A stretch of 64,000 nt of DNA, taken from the NCBI GenBank assembly GCA_010909165.1, contig MU008175.1, positions 797,370 to 861,369 of the forward strand, given 5' to 3'. Source of the DNA: Anthoceros angustus. Its lineage: Eukaryota; Streptophyta; Anthocerotopsida; Anthocerotales; Anthocerotaceae. Positions 1 through 10,969 of the stretch are shown here, piece after piece; position 1 is the stretch's first letter; each line of letters opens with the position of its first letter. The notes below the pieces were generated by a model that did no database searches, was not told where the DNA came from, and saw only the letters and a list, made by a program, of their open reading frames with translations. The position numbers and the translations under genes were made by a program.

Positions 1-660
1 ACGCTGTCAGCTTCTTGCCGCGCGACCCCTGCGCCGGCCCTGCTGCGGGTCACCTCTGCGCCATCGCCTCCGGCGCCTCCCCCAGCTGGCGTCGTCGTGG
101 CGGGAGGCCCAGTCTGATCGCGAGGCCGCCATGCGAGCAGATTGCGCAGCCTCCGGTTGCAGGCATATTGCGGGGCAGCGCCGGAGGCGTAGACGCACAT
201 CTAGCTGCGAGAATGGTCCATGGAGTCCGATCCCGCGAGAGGCAATTCCGGTCCGCCTGCGCGCGCTGCAGCTGCGAGAACGCGCGCAGGGCATGGAAAG
301 GCAGAGGGCGGGGCGGGAAGGGAGGGGGAGGCGAAGGGAACGTGGAGACACAAAACGGGCAGCAGCCAAGGCAGAAACATGCAGGCCCGGGACTCCGTCC
401 CGACGCCCCGCGCCCCCGTTTCCCCCCTCGATTCGGTTGAGTTGGAGCGAGAAGGCAATCGATTTTATGATGCCGTCCCGTACGCCTTGTGAAAAAGTCG
501 CCATCGGATGCAGTTTGCAGCCTGCAGGACCCAGGACAGGGAGGACGATCATCATTCTACAAAATCGCCGGCAACCGAGAGGGGACCGTCGCGGCGGCGG
601 CCCCGCTCCACCTCCCCGTCCTTTATTGCCCGCCCGTCTCGTTTGAAGTTTGAGAGGCGG
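1..660. other. GC-rich left edge, no recognised gene
   Basis: This stretch is very GC-rich and carries overlapping open frames on both strands, as any GC-rich DNA does. None resembles a known family to me. Runs such as short GGCGG and GAGGGGG tracts resemble the leader regions seen upstream of the large genes later in this window, so it may be the 5' leader of a gene to the left. That is a guess. Confidence 0.3.
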
Positions 661-849
661 GCTAGGGGCTAGAGGCTGGAGGCTAGGCTACGCGTGTGTA
701 CATACATGCGGTATGTCAAGTGGACTCTAATAGACTTCTTTTCTTCTAGTTAGGCAGGGATTTTTATGTACCCATGTACATATTGTTCTTTTTCAAGCTT
801 CGACACCATATGGCTCCTGCCGTGTGCTATTGGCCCCTTGTTCGCTTTA

Positions 850-861
850 CTCATTCAAATC
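850..861. repeat. Target-site duplication, left copy
   Basis: The 12-mer CTCATTCAAATC is repeated exactly at 967-978, directly bracketing the 105-bp element. This is the direct-repeat footprint expected of target-primed reverse transcription. Confidence 0.75.
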
Positions 862-966
862 GGACCGTGGAGACTTTATGTAAGAAAAGAGATGGAAAAA
901 CCCATCTACCCTCAAGGAAAAGGGGAACAACCCAACCAAGGGCACCATGTCAGGGGGACTAAACCC
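862..966 (-). mobile_element. 105-bp retroelement 3' tail (LINE-like or SINE)
   Basis: Read on the minus strand, this segment matches the 3' untranslated tail of the LINE-like element at about 34.9-35.7 kb. Both share the series TGGTGCCCTT, GTTGGGTT, TTCCCC, GGGTAGATGGGTTTTT, CCATCTCTTTT and ATAAAGTCT in order. It is flanked by perfect 12-bp direct repeats, so it is a discrete insertion. It contains no coding part: the 5' truncation point lies about at the stop codon of the longer copy. It is either an extremely 5'-truncated LINE or a SINE sharing a LINE tail. Confidence 0.7.
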
Positions 967-978
967 CTCATTCAAATC
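967..978. repeat. Target-site duplication, right copy
   Basis: Second exact copy of CTCATTCAAATC, following the 3'-tail element immediately. Confidence 0.75.
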
Positions 979-1637
979 CGTTGTGCAAATGCCAGGCCCA
1001 CATGAGAGAGATGTTGGCTTTATGCCGGGCCCACATGAGAGAGATGAGTGCATTGTCTTCTTGGAGCGAGCTGAGAGCCCCACAAATCAAGCTACTCCCT
1101 TTTATTGAGAGGGTCCTTCAAAGGGTTTCTTACATCGACGGTGGTTTGTCCAACATACTTCGCCTTTTTGAGGCCCCTCTTGGATCAATCCAGCTTCAAA
1201 CCATACAATGGAGCTTGATCGTAGATACTCAAGGACATTCGAATACGTTTTCTCAACCTTTTAGATTGTGCTATCGAGCTTAAAAATGAGATTCGCCAAC
1301 TTGACAACAATCAGTGCGACATCATCGTGCAATTTATGCATTGTTATGCCCAGCATCGCCAAAGAGTAAACCCATCCTGCATTCGAAAGAGAGTCAATAA
1401 GCCTGACCATGTAGATGTTCACCCCTGTCCCAATCTTGGCCCCTGGATCCTATCGTTGTACGGTGCGTTCGTAGAGGTACTAATAGATTGTGTCATTGAA
1501 CAGATGGATTAACCCACAAGAAATTTTAGGACAAAGATTAGACTTATCAAAAGCATCTTGGGATCGATATGGTTTCAACAATGGAATCCCTCTTTTAAGC
1601 TACTTCACAGAAAAAACATAATGTTTAACAAATCTCC

Positions 1638-1675
1638 GGTCCCCTCAATCTATATTTCCGTGTATTGAGGGGACC
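1638..1675. repeat. Perfect 12-bp hairpin
   Basis: GGTCCCCTCAAT at 1638-1649 is followed after 14 bases by its exact reverse complement ATTGAGGGGACC at 1664-1675. It could be a folded terminal repeat of a small element. No function is evident. Confidence 0.6.
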
Positions 1676-1896
1676 CGAGACCTATTATTAATTTTGTAAT
1701 GTAGCTTCACTAAGGGATAGTATAAGGAGCTACTAGCACTGTGGACTTTGTGCGACAACTTGTTTCCGAACAACAATGCGATTGAACCTTGTAAAAAAAA
1801 AAGAAAAGCCTACAAAAGAAGAATGAAAAAGATTAGAATCAACCAAAAAGATAGCATCAATTTTGCAGGACAGCAAATCAACCTTGGAATTAAAAA

Positions 1897-2094
1897 ACCT
1901 TACATTTCAGAATACAATCTCTTCCCGTCTCTGACTTGATAGAAGAACTTGATCAGCACCATATTAAGATCCTTCAGTGAAATGTCCTTCACGGGCATGT
2001 CCCACTTTTTAACCCCGTTAGCTTTCATGAAGCTCCTAAGTCTATATCTACACCAATGATTAGACCGTTTTGACCCACTAGACCCCCCATTCAC
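1897..2094 (-). pseudogene. Crypton/DUF3504-like recombinase N-terminal fragment
   Basis: A minus-strand frame of about 64 codons reads like the SAM-like N-terminal part of Crypton-type tyrosine recombinases and the related DUF3504/ZMYM proteins. It has a Trp-rich start (HWCRYRLRSFMKANGV), then a helix with DLNMVLIKFFYQVRDGK, then LYSE. In these families the pattern L-N-x-x-L-x-x-F-Y/F-x-x-V-R followed by G-x-x-Y-S precedes the catalytic region. The frame stops right after this, though a GTAAGG at the break could be a splice donor. Upstream frames are interrupted. No catalytic Arg/His/Tyr region was found, so this is most likely a relic. The identification is by motif shape only. Confidence 0.35.
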
Positions 2095-4842
2095 GGCATT
2101 CTCAGCTACATTCTGAGGGACGTCTACATCAAAACCATTCTCACGACATGTGCTTCATCAACCTCATAAACACCACAAACAAAATCGTTGTCACTACTAA
2201 CACGCAGAGGCTTAATCATAGCAACGCCTTCAGCGCATCAAGCAGTAAATCAAGAATATCGTCAAATTGCCCTGGAACTCCAAACTCACCTTCAGATTGT
2301 AGTTGCACTTGAGCTCCTACCTGGCAGAAATTCCTATTTAACAGTTTGAACCACCATGAGATCATCAGAGGTAGGAATGAAAGTACTCATAAAAAAAACA
2401 CAACCCCCTGTTAATTACAGGCATGTAGTAAGTAATCTTCTTCAATGGCCCCTCTACCAAGACCGGAGGCCTAGTGTCAACCCTCTTTCTTTTCTTTGCG
2501 AATCCTGGAACAAGGAGCCTTGAAAACAAATTTAAGGGGAACTAAAAGATTTCCCTCGTTATTAACAATAACTTCATCCATAACACCATTATCCCCTAGG
2601 CATTGTCCCATAGTGTGCTTGTACATGTACAGTATCCTTTTCCTTGAGTTAGGCTCAATCTGGACTGCGCAAGGCCTTCAAGCACTTCTTGGATTTCGCC
2701 ACATGTCCTTATCTTGTCGTTTCGATTATCTGCATTTTCACCACCTATTTTATTTAGACCTTTCCCAATGTTGCATGCCAGATGATACTCCATGAATGGC
2801 GGTCATAAATAACGATCCCTTTAAGTTAGGTGGGTAGACTAAAACGAAGACAAAAACTATCAAGAAGCAGATCTACCTTGACAGAAACAGAATAATGCTA
2901 AAGCTTGCTGAAAAAGCTTTATGCTGAAAAATCAGGGAAGAAAAATCACTACACGAGACAACTAAATATTAAGAATCAACTAATTATCACTGATATTCTT
3001 GATATTTAAATAAATATCAGCGATAAGGGATTGTGAATGAGTACTTGCTTCTTTTTTTTTTTGTGATATTTATTGTATTAAAAAAAAGCTAGTACAGATA
3101 GCGCCCATTTAGCCTAGGGGCGAAGGATGCATACTTGCTTGAGATGGACTTTGTTTGTGTGTTAGCTGGAAGAACAATTGCTTAAGAGGCCCCGGGCTTG
3201 GATGAATTCTGAAATGGGGAAGATGTCAAACACAATTCCAAGATGGAGAGGGCGATACCAATACTGAAAGGCATCTGTCACGAATGATGTTAGCATAGGT
3301 ATTGCGGACGCATATGTATAAATGCTATTGGTATTGACATAGTAGCATACTCATCATTTTGGGTATACATGTGTATTGGATATGTGTTTAGAGGTATTAC
3401 CACCTGTATTCGGTATACGCGAATGGTGACGGATCCAGCCCTAGCAAGCAAGGTTTTTGTAGCTGCGAAAGGGATTGTGGGAAGTGGTGCCATCAGCCAA
3501 GACGGGAAGCGTGGAGATGATGGCCAAGATCTATTTTTGGGAGGCCGTTACCCTACAAGGAGAAGGCGAGGCGAGAGTTGCAGCAGTCATCAGAAGACTT
3601 GACACAAGCCTGTCATTAAGGTGCATACTGGACAGTCACCAAGGGGATTTAATCCTTGCATGCAGGTCTAGGCTAGAAGGAAGTCTGAACAATCTGGGAT
3701 ACGAATTCCTACAGTGAACAACACATTTGGCTGACAGTTTCTTAAGAAGTGTTGTGTGTGTGTTTTCCATTGAATGCTTTGTCTGAGCATACTTTCGCGT
3801 TGCCGGGCAGAATTCGCTGCTTGCTAACGGATGTCTTGCACATCCAGTGCGTTGCTGAGCGGTGAAGGCGTTCTGCACATCTTGTTGACGAAGAACATGG
3901 ACAATTTTTCCTATTTAGTCCCTTTCACAAATCGTGGTGCAGCTGGCCAAGCTGCCTTCCGACCAGTCCAGGCAAATGTATTATAATCCATTACTTGCTG
4001 CTCATGTGTGGTGATGAGTTTGCTGGTTGAAGGTTTCCTTGTGTGTGTGATGTTGTTGCACGACAATCGCCATTGGCGTCGTCTACTGCTGGTTTATGCG
4101 AGACGTTGCTTTCACAATGCTTCTTCAGATGCCGTCCAATCTGCTCTGTTTCAATGCCACAAGAGCTTCGAGGGCGGGCCTGGGCAAGACCGGTGAGTCC
4201 TGCCTTCGCAAGCTAAGCTCAAAGTAGTGGGAATTTCTATTCAAGCGTCTAGATTGAACTCAGTTGTGTTTGCAGGTATGAACGCATTGCAAATGCCCAG
4301 ACAAGAGGTGGGTGTTGTGCTGCTGCTTCCTGGAACCTTCCTTCCTTCCGCATTGTCCAGCAACAGTGCTAGAAGCTCAGCAGCTCACAAGCTTAGGAGC
4401 CGGTTCCTGAATCCTAAAATGGGTACTTGATGATGTCAAAAACCCATCAGCGTAAAATTGCAGTCTATAGCTTGGGCGGCCAACGATTAAATCAATTGGG
4501 CTTGTACTTTAGCAAGTTCCAGCCACAACACGTCATTCTGGCTGCTTTCTTCCGCGGAGATCGGAAGCTGTAGGTTGCTGACAAGTGGGCAGTGGGCACT
4601 AGCTAAGGTGAGGTAGACACGAGCCGCCAGATTTGCACCATTCCTTTGCTCGAGATTTCTTGCTTTCCATTCTGCTGCATTTTACACGAGAGTGGGCTTC
4701 ATAGATTTGATTATTTGTACCAGGAATTTGCATCCGATTTGAACACGATACAAATCAGTGGGGTTCACAGACATCCAAAATGAGCAGGTTCAACGAAAAA
4801 GAATTTACCTTTTTCATCCTCTAGAAAGATAAAAGAGACTCG

Positions 4843-4881
4843 TAGTCCGGGTGCTGTGGAGCATCGACAACACCCGGACTA
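4843..4881. repeat. 11-bp hairpin
   Basis: TAGTCCGGGTG at 4843-4853 is matched by its exact reverse complement CACCCGGACTA at 4871-4881, with a further imperfect TGT/ACA pairing inside. The loop is about 17 bases. It could be the core of a small fold-back element or an unannotated hairpin RNA. Confidence 0.55.
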
Positions 4882-5286
4882 AACTTTCACAGATCTCGAG
4901 CAAAGCACTCGATCTGCAGAGGTTATGTCTCACACGCCGGGCTCACGTGAGGAAATACCCGCGTGTCGGGACGCCCGGCTTAGAGCAGGCTCGGGCAAAC
5001 GGCCCCACCTATTTTGCGCCATAGCCCTTCCTCACAAGTGCTCCCTAATACGTTATCCAGAGGTGAGGCATATATACACTCATATACACTATGGTCAATT
5101 GGAGATGATATGACATTCTCTCATTGCTGCATATGGTAGGTTTATACCTACCAAAATTGTAGATATAAAGTGACAAGACCTATTAAGGCATCAATCTTTT
5201 AATTCAATAGTACTTTTATATAAATGTGCATGAATTACATTATCAAATTGCTTATCAAACCTGGCTGACCTAAATCAATGTACTAC

Positions 5287-5633
5287 CGTACCCCGAGGGG
5301 TGATTCAACAGGATAATGCCGAAATAATTATTTTTTGAAAAAATAAGGTTCAACAGAAATATTTATATTTTTCAAAATTTCAAAATTTATGAAAAATAAT
5401 TTGATCAAATTTCAATATTTATTAAAATATATAAGTATATATATAAAACTAATAGATATGTATAGACCTCCCCTGAACAGGCCCTAATTTTCCACACAAA
5501 CCCTAGTTTCCTTGTTTTCGGCATCTTAAACTCATAAATTTTTATATATTCAATATTTTAAGTATAATCATTTCTAAATTTTCAACTTTTATTAATTTTA
5601 ATTAATTAACGCCGAATCACCCCTCGGGGTACG
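5287..5633. mobile_element. MITE-like element with perfect 19-bp TIRs
   Basis: GTACCCCGAGGGGTGATTC at 5288-5306 has its exact reverse complement at 5614-5632, enclosing an AT-rich interior of about 300 bp with no coding capacity. One more base pairs outside (5287/5633), and the inner flanks pair weakly. Small size, AT-rich core and long perfect terminal inverted repeats are the hallmarks of a miniature inverted-repeat transposable element. No clear target-site duplication longer than 2-3 bp is seen, so the superfamily is unassigned. Confidence 0.65.
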
Positions 5634-6234
5634 ATATTTCAGAATCCTGGTCAAACGAATTGCTTGTATATGCCCATGTAAAACACACATAGGGCGTAAA
5701 GTGAAGAGTTTGGAACATGGACGGCATTCGTGCATGAAGGGGGATTACTGTGACAGGTAACCGGTAGGAAGGGGTGCCACCTGTAGAGTAGGAGAAGCCC
5801 TTGAAGGGCATTCGTAACGGCTCCGTCAGCCGGGCCCGACACAAACTATATCAGCGGCTTTCAACTAGATAGGTAGATATTCTACCTCTGCTCTGTTCAA
5901 CATTTCAACAAAAGGATTTCCTTAAAATGTACAGTCTGTGCGTGACTCGACAACCAAGGTTGTATTATCCCTCAGCTGACGTCACACATCACATGCCTGT
6001 AGACGAGTTGCGATATTTTAGGCTAGTAGGTTGTATCCTCAAGTGCGTCACCTCGCTTTGCTTTGCTCTTCCTATCAGTAAGTAGCCTGACAAATCCAAC
6101 CGCCCCGTGACCACAACCACCCGTTATCAATGGTGTGCTAGGCAGCTCACTTGAGACCCGCCCCGCACAGGTATCGCTTAAACATTACATCACAGGGGCT
6201 GCTTCCATCATCGGAACACTCTTGTCACTGTCTG

Positions 6235-8945
6235 CTAGTAGTAAGCTTTGCGTGGGTTGTTCTGCACATGTCAAGCGTCGAACGTTTCAACAGAGAGCCT
6301 GACAGACCTTGTGGCATCCTCACTCACACGACAACGTCAAACATTGTAACTTCTAAACAGTCCAGAGTCCCTAGTCTGGGACTTCACTCAGGTTGGCAAC
6401 TCTGACTGTGAACGAGCAAACAAAGCATTTTACAAATCCTCTCACCAGGGGGTTTGGACGGAAGCGATAACCGAGCATCATCCTCTTCTTGTACTGTTCA
6501 TAGATGTCATCGTCAGGCGTGACTTCTCCTGGCTGCTCCGCACCGACACCAAGATTATTCAACTTCACGGATCCTGCTTGTACAGGATCAGACCGCCCAC
6601 CTTTCCCGCTTCCAAGGCCTTCCCCTGCAGAACAGGAACCCATGTATCAGATTCACACAAGCCCAATGGCGGCTTCAGCAGACAAGAGGAGACTGAAGAT
6701 CACCTTCTTTCCATCCCATCTTCGAAAGCAGTCTGTGGCCGACGTTGTCCGCCTGGATCTTTGCACGCTCCTCAGTAGCCTTAGCAGCCTTTTGTGCCAT
6801 AGCATCATTGCATTTGGCAAAAAACTTCTCAAGCTCCTCTGGGGGGATGTAGTCACCCATATGGTGGCCCTTCTTCAGTGATGCTGCAGATATACATAGA
6901 AAAATCTGTTATCACAACTGCCTCTTCTCACATTTCCGACCCCATCAACCTTGGTCACACTGCGCGCATCATGTGTCCTTCAGTCATACAGGTCAGACTG
7001 GTTGTCGATGCTTCCAGAAGAGAAAAAGTTGCTTAATTTCAATTTCATATTAACGTCCTCAAACCGTGGTAAGTGGAAGCAACCTTGAGCAGCATCCAAA
7101 ACTTTGGGGGGTGAAAGATATCGAGGCCCAGTCTCTATAAGCCCACAGAACGAGGGTCAAAGGTCATCACAAGACTGCATTCAATCTGGCAGTGAAAATT
7201 CGGAGCAGACGAGTCATGTCCTCACAGGCATCGCCTGAATCCCAGGTGGAATAAAAGTGGTTAGCAAACCTTGCGGCAGTTCTTCCTGCGCCCACATAAC
7301 TGGAGAATGTCGCGACCTTGCTGTGCAGACGACAATCAGCAGAATATCAGTCATAACTTAAGGATCAGGTAACACCACGACATGGATTAGGGCAGCGTGG
7401 AAGCATACGAGATGAAGGCTGGAGAGAAGCAGGTGGTGGCATCTCATCCTTCGCATGTTTAGGAGGTTTTCGGAGGTCTTCTTGAGCAGCCTTTTTCATG
7501 TAAAACTCCATCATCGCTACTGAATCTGCTGCTGATGCCGTTTGTGCACTTTGATAGTCTGTTCACGGACGCCAACACTCAATTCAGTAATGAGTAACAA
7601 CGATTTCCACTTGACCCACAGCAGTAGGTACCTTCAATTTGAGAAAAAGTGCCCTATTTATTCAAACCTTGAACAGGCATTTCGCGGGCCTGACTGATCC
7701 TCCTCCGATCTTCAGTTCCTGAATACAGAGCTGATGCTGGAGTATGATAATTAGCTCGCTGCTGAGAAAATTTGACCTGAGGAGTATGCTGCCGTGAGGG
7801 AAGTCCACCTGAAGCTTCTGCAAGAGAACAACCACAAAGCATCCACAGCTGCCAACACAATTCTGATATCCATGTGCGGGTAGCATAAACCCACCAACAA
7901 AACCCATCCTAAATTGTTACGTCAATTAACGACCCTTCCAAAATACCAGGTACCTACATGCCCGGATCTCCAGACTACCTGAAGACGGAAAGTGTAGAGG
8001 GACATAGCACCTACCCAACGATGGATTTGACTCTTGTTGCAATGTTATCTCTTCTTGAGCTAGCATGTACTCATAGTACTTGTAGTCCGGGCAGTTTACA
8101 TCAAAAAGAAACCTGAGAAACGTGAACACGAACTCATGTTCTGAACTCAAGCCATTTGAGCTACGTGAACAGGCATGCACGTCACCACAACATTCGGCGA
8201 TTCTACGACAGGGTAAAGATACCGGAAAGGTGAGTCCCCCGGGTTCTTCTGCCTTGTTATCTCCTCAAAACGCCTTCCATTTTTCGCCACAAAGTTTGCA
8301 AGCTTGTCTGCAACCTTCTTTACCTCAGCGTTGAGTGGCGCTGGAGGTGCTGCAAAACCAACTACGTGGTGAGCTTCAGACAGTGAGCTTCAGACAGGAA
8401 GAACAGTCGTGGTAAAAACGTTCGTCTCCCGGCATTCAGCGGTAAATACTCAGATGCTCACGGACACGGCTCCAAGAACAATCCGGCATAAGGAAGGCCA
8501 AGGGAAGTCAGTCACCTTCATCCCTAACTTCAGAGGTCCCTGGGGTTGCAGTGGAGCTGCTCTGTCTCACCGTCTTTTGCTTTTTCAACTGCCTTCCGAG
8601 TTCTTCTCCACCTTCGTCCTCATCATCCTCATCTTCCCCCAACTTGAGGGCGTTTGCAGCAAGCCTGGACTTCTGCTTCAGGCTGAACACGAGCTTCCCG
8701 TTGCCGGGCCCCGCAGCACTCTGAGAGCTGCTTTTCCTCCTCTCAATCGCGAAGGAGCGCTCACCGCTAGCCAGAGAGTTGGAACCACCGTTCTCCCTAT
8801 GATTCCCAGATGTGCTAGTAGTGATAGACCCGTCCCGTTTCAGCGCCTCCGCATCCATCTGCTCCTGCTCCTGCTGCAGTCGCCTGAATTTCTGCAGAAA
8901 CGACCCGTCATTGCGGAAAAATTCGGGGTCGGTGACACCATCCAT
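6235..8945 (-). CDS. SUGP1: SUGP1-like SURP and G-patch splicing factor
   Basis: This multi-exon gene encodes an orthologue of the SURP/G-patch protein SUGP1, a U2-snRNP/branch-site-associated factor that recruits and activates a DEAH helicase. Exon 1 (8945-8516) starts MDGVTDPEFF and carries the conserved NDGSFLQKFRRLQ and GKLVFSLKQKSRL blocks. Exons 8349-8223 and 8112-8015 encode the SURP domain (FVAKNGRRFEEIT, then FLFDVNCPDYKYYEY). Further exons give VAMMEFYMKKAAQE. The C-terminus has GDYIPPEELEKFFAKCND, the G-patch VGHRLLSKMGWKEG and DDIYEQYKKRMMLGYRFRPNPL. The family ending NNPRKAYY is supplied by a 27-base terminal exon at 6235-6261. The start at 8945 is chosen because the in-frame codons upstream of it include no ATG before a stop. 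The middle exon boundaries (7.0-7.5 kb) are not fully resolved. Confidence 0.88.
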
Positions 8946-9025
8946 GCTGCTGTCGTAGGTAGGGTAGCGTGCGTCCGGGTACAGCAAGATGCGCTCTCCA
9001 GCAGCTCCTGCTCTATATCATCCAT
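8843..9025 (-). promoter_or_regulatory. Overlapping upstream ORF of SUGP1
   Basis: An ATG at 9025 opens a 61-codon frame beginning MDDIEQELLES. It runs past the SUGP1 start at 8945 in a different frame and ends inside exon 1. If it is included in the mRNA, it would depress translation of the main frame unless leaky scanning occurs. Whether the transcript includes it is not known. Confidence 0.35.
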
Positions 9026-9568
9026 GCAACAAATCCCAGTTCCGCAAAAGCCGCGTCTCCCTCCACCATGGCGATTCTCAAGGCCCGCCGTATCCCCTAC
9101 ACATTCTCATTGATTAGGCCGTGAGTGAGGCTTCTCCGCTTGATCTCCCCCAGTTGTTGCCAAATTCCACGACAGCCGAGGAGCAAGCATCTCACCAACC
9201 AACAGGACGTTCGTTTAGCCTCGTTGTTGGCAAGAGTCCAGTTGCTCACATCCCAGCCCTAGCACCGGGGGGAGAGTGTTGACCGCAACCAATTTTAACA
9301 ACGGTGATTGCCGTCTCTAAAACTTCCTTTTACTTAATAAACGTAATCGTAATCGTAATCGCACTCGTCACATACATATACCACTTCGTCTACAGCATAT
9401 ATAGAAGTAAACATGCTAAGTCTAACGCACCGCAACTTAGGGCTTAGTAGTTTCCCATTCCTTGGGCTACTTTATGCTAGGAATACCGAAGTACAATTCT
9501 ACTTTCTGCCCTTGTCGCTGCCGTCTGATCGCGGCTGTCGTGTGTGTGGAACTGCAGCGGAGACGAGC
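8946..9568. promoter_or_regulatory. Shared SUGP1/CPN10 intergenic promoter
   Basis: SUGP1 (minus) and CPN10 (plus) start codons face away from each other across about 620 bp, so this must hold both promoters and 5' leaders. A short direct run (CGTAATCGTAATCGTAATCGCA near 9342-9363) is the only repeat noticed. No TATA box stands out at a sensible distance for either gene. Confidence 0.55.
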
Positions 9569-10121
9569 ATGGCGGCTGCAAGGCGGCTGAAACCGCTCCT
9601 GGACAGAGTGCTGGTGGAGAAGGTGGTGCCTCCAACCAAGTCCGCCGGGGGCATCTGGCTCCCCGAAGCTGCTGCGGCGGGCAAGGTCTGTTTCGTTTGC
9701 AGCCGATGATGTTGTTGGTTCGAATTGTGGAGCTTCTGGTGTCCTTCCAGCTGGTTGCGCACGTTGGAGTTTGTTTGTGCTGAAAGGGAGCGGATCGCTG
9801 ATGCAATGGTGCAGGTGAACTCCGCTAAGGTGGTCGCCGTAGGTCCGGGTGGTCGGACGAAGGATGGCAGCACCATTCCAGTGAGTGTCAAGGAGGGAGA
9901 CACTGTGATACTGCCCGAGTATGGCGGCACTTCTTTGAAGCTGGATGACAAAGAGTGAGTACTTTCCTTGAATTGATCATCGTTTATGGCATTGATCTTT
10001 CGAGTGGATGTTGTCAGTCATCTTTTGTCACCACTAGACAGAGCTGCCATTGACCTTATGTTCTGCATTCAGGTATATCATCTTACGCGATGATGACATT
10101 CTCGGGATCCTTCAAGAGTAG
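9569..10121 (+). CDS. CPN10: Mitochondrial chaperonin 10 (GroES family)
   Basis: Three exons (9569-9685, 9815-9954, 10073-10121) join with canonical GT-AG introns into 101 residues, the usual length for the unprocessed mitochondrial Hsp10 co-chaperonin. It caps the Cpn60 ring and assists folding in the mitochondrial matrix. Visible hallmarks are LKPLLDRVLVEK at the N-terminus, the mobile loop PPTKSAGGIWLPE (residues 21-33), VVAVGPGGR, DTVILPEYGGT and the C-terminal DDDILGIL. The start was chosen at the first ATG giving the MAAARRLKP beginning typical of plant CPN10. It could in principle be a plastid-type CPN10, but it is half the length of the tandem chloroplast CPN20 and lacks a transit peptide. 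Confidence 0.93.
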
Positions 10122-10969
10122 TGATGATTCGTAAGCCCATTTTTGCTGAGGCTTCTGATGGGCTGCAAAGTGCATCTCATGGCTGCCGAATCTAGCCTCC
10201 CTGCCTCCTTGTAGAAGTCTATCACGCGGCTGTAAGTGACTGCGCTGGTTTTACAGCGCTTTTGCTTCATTCTCCAGAACAGTATTGTAACGGCCAATAG
10301 CAGCCCTATCTTGCCGGAGAGGTGAAGTTAGTGTAGGTCACTGACGTCTGGTAGTGCAAACTATCCCCTCTGAACACGTTAAAGGATTTTAAGGAGCAAC
10401 ACTTAGCTTGACCTCCAGGGCTGGCCATCTAGGGCGAAAAGCTTGATGGTCCTCACTAGTCATCCCTCCTCCTCGTCGAAGATTCATCTGTAGGTCGTGC
10501 GCAGGTTTTGTTCTTTCTCAACGACGTCATTGATCTGCCCACATGAATCTGCGAGAAAATCTGGGATAGTGAGGCTAGGGTCTAGGGTCTAGGGTTTATG
10601 CTAGTGTGTAGCGCGGTAAACGCTGGCCTACACCCTAAACCCTTCTTAGATAACGCTACCAGCTAGCCCTGCATCCGTCTTTCTGCTTACGCGCGTTGCC
10701 TGATTTTCATCTCCAGGGGAGCATATTGCTTCAAATGGCCCACCATATTGCTTGAGAATATGGCAATAAGCAAGATGGTCAGCTGAAGATGAAAATCAAG
10801 CAGGTGACAAGCCTTCTACATTTGTTTGATGAGAGAATCAGAGTTGTAGAGCTGTGGTGTCAATTGCTACATATTTGCACTGTCTTGAATCCAGAATCTG
10901 GATAATAGCTGCTGCGTCTTCTCGGCAGAGATTAGCCAGAGCTGCCCCAGTCGGAATATATTTTTTAAA
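10122..10969. other. Intergenic, with short telomere-like motifs
   Basis: No gene is seen. Around 10570-10640 there are repeated TCTAGGG units, TAGGGTTTA and CCCTAAACCC. These resemble the plant telomere unit TTTAGGG and telo-box promoter motifs, but only one to two units are present. Confidence 0.45.

Larger units (their letters stand above)
979..6234. other. Gene-poor, mostly AT-rich region
   Basis: No convincing gene is seen here apart from the relics listed separately. Several open frames of 60-100 codons exist (for example around 1327-1512, 2496-2795, 3369-3717 and 4008-4430). They lack family similarity and have no consistent splice context. The region downstream of 5.9 kb includes the 3' side of the SUGP1 gene. 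Confidence 0.5.

Noticed and set aside
3369-3717. Overlapping plus frames of 77 and 80 codons
   Set aside because: No similarity, no splice context, and an equally long minus frame; treated as chance.
8945-9025. SUGP1 start at 9025 (MDDIEQELLES)
   Set aside because: That ATG is out of frame with the conserved NDGSFLQKF block; the in-frame first ATG is at 8945.
10570-10640. Interstitial telomere array
   Set aside because: Only one to two TTTAGGG-like units are present; it fits promoter telo-box motifs or chance.
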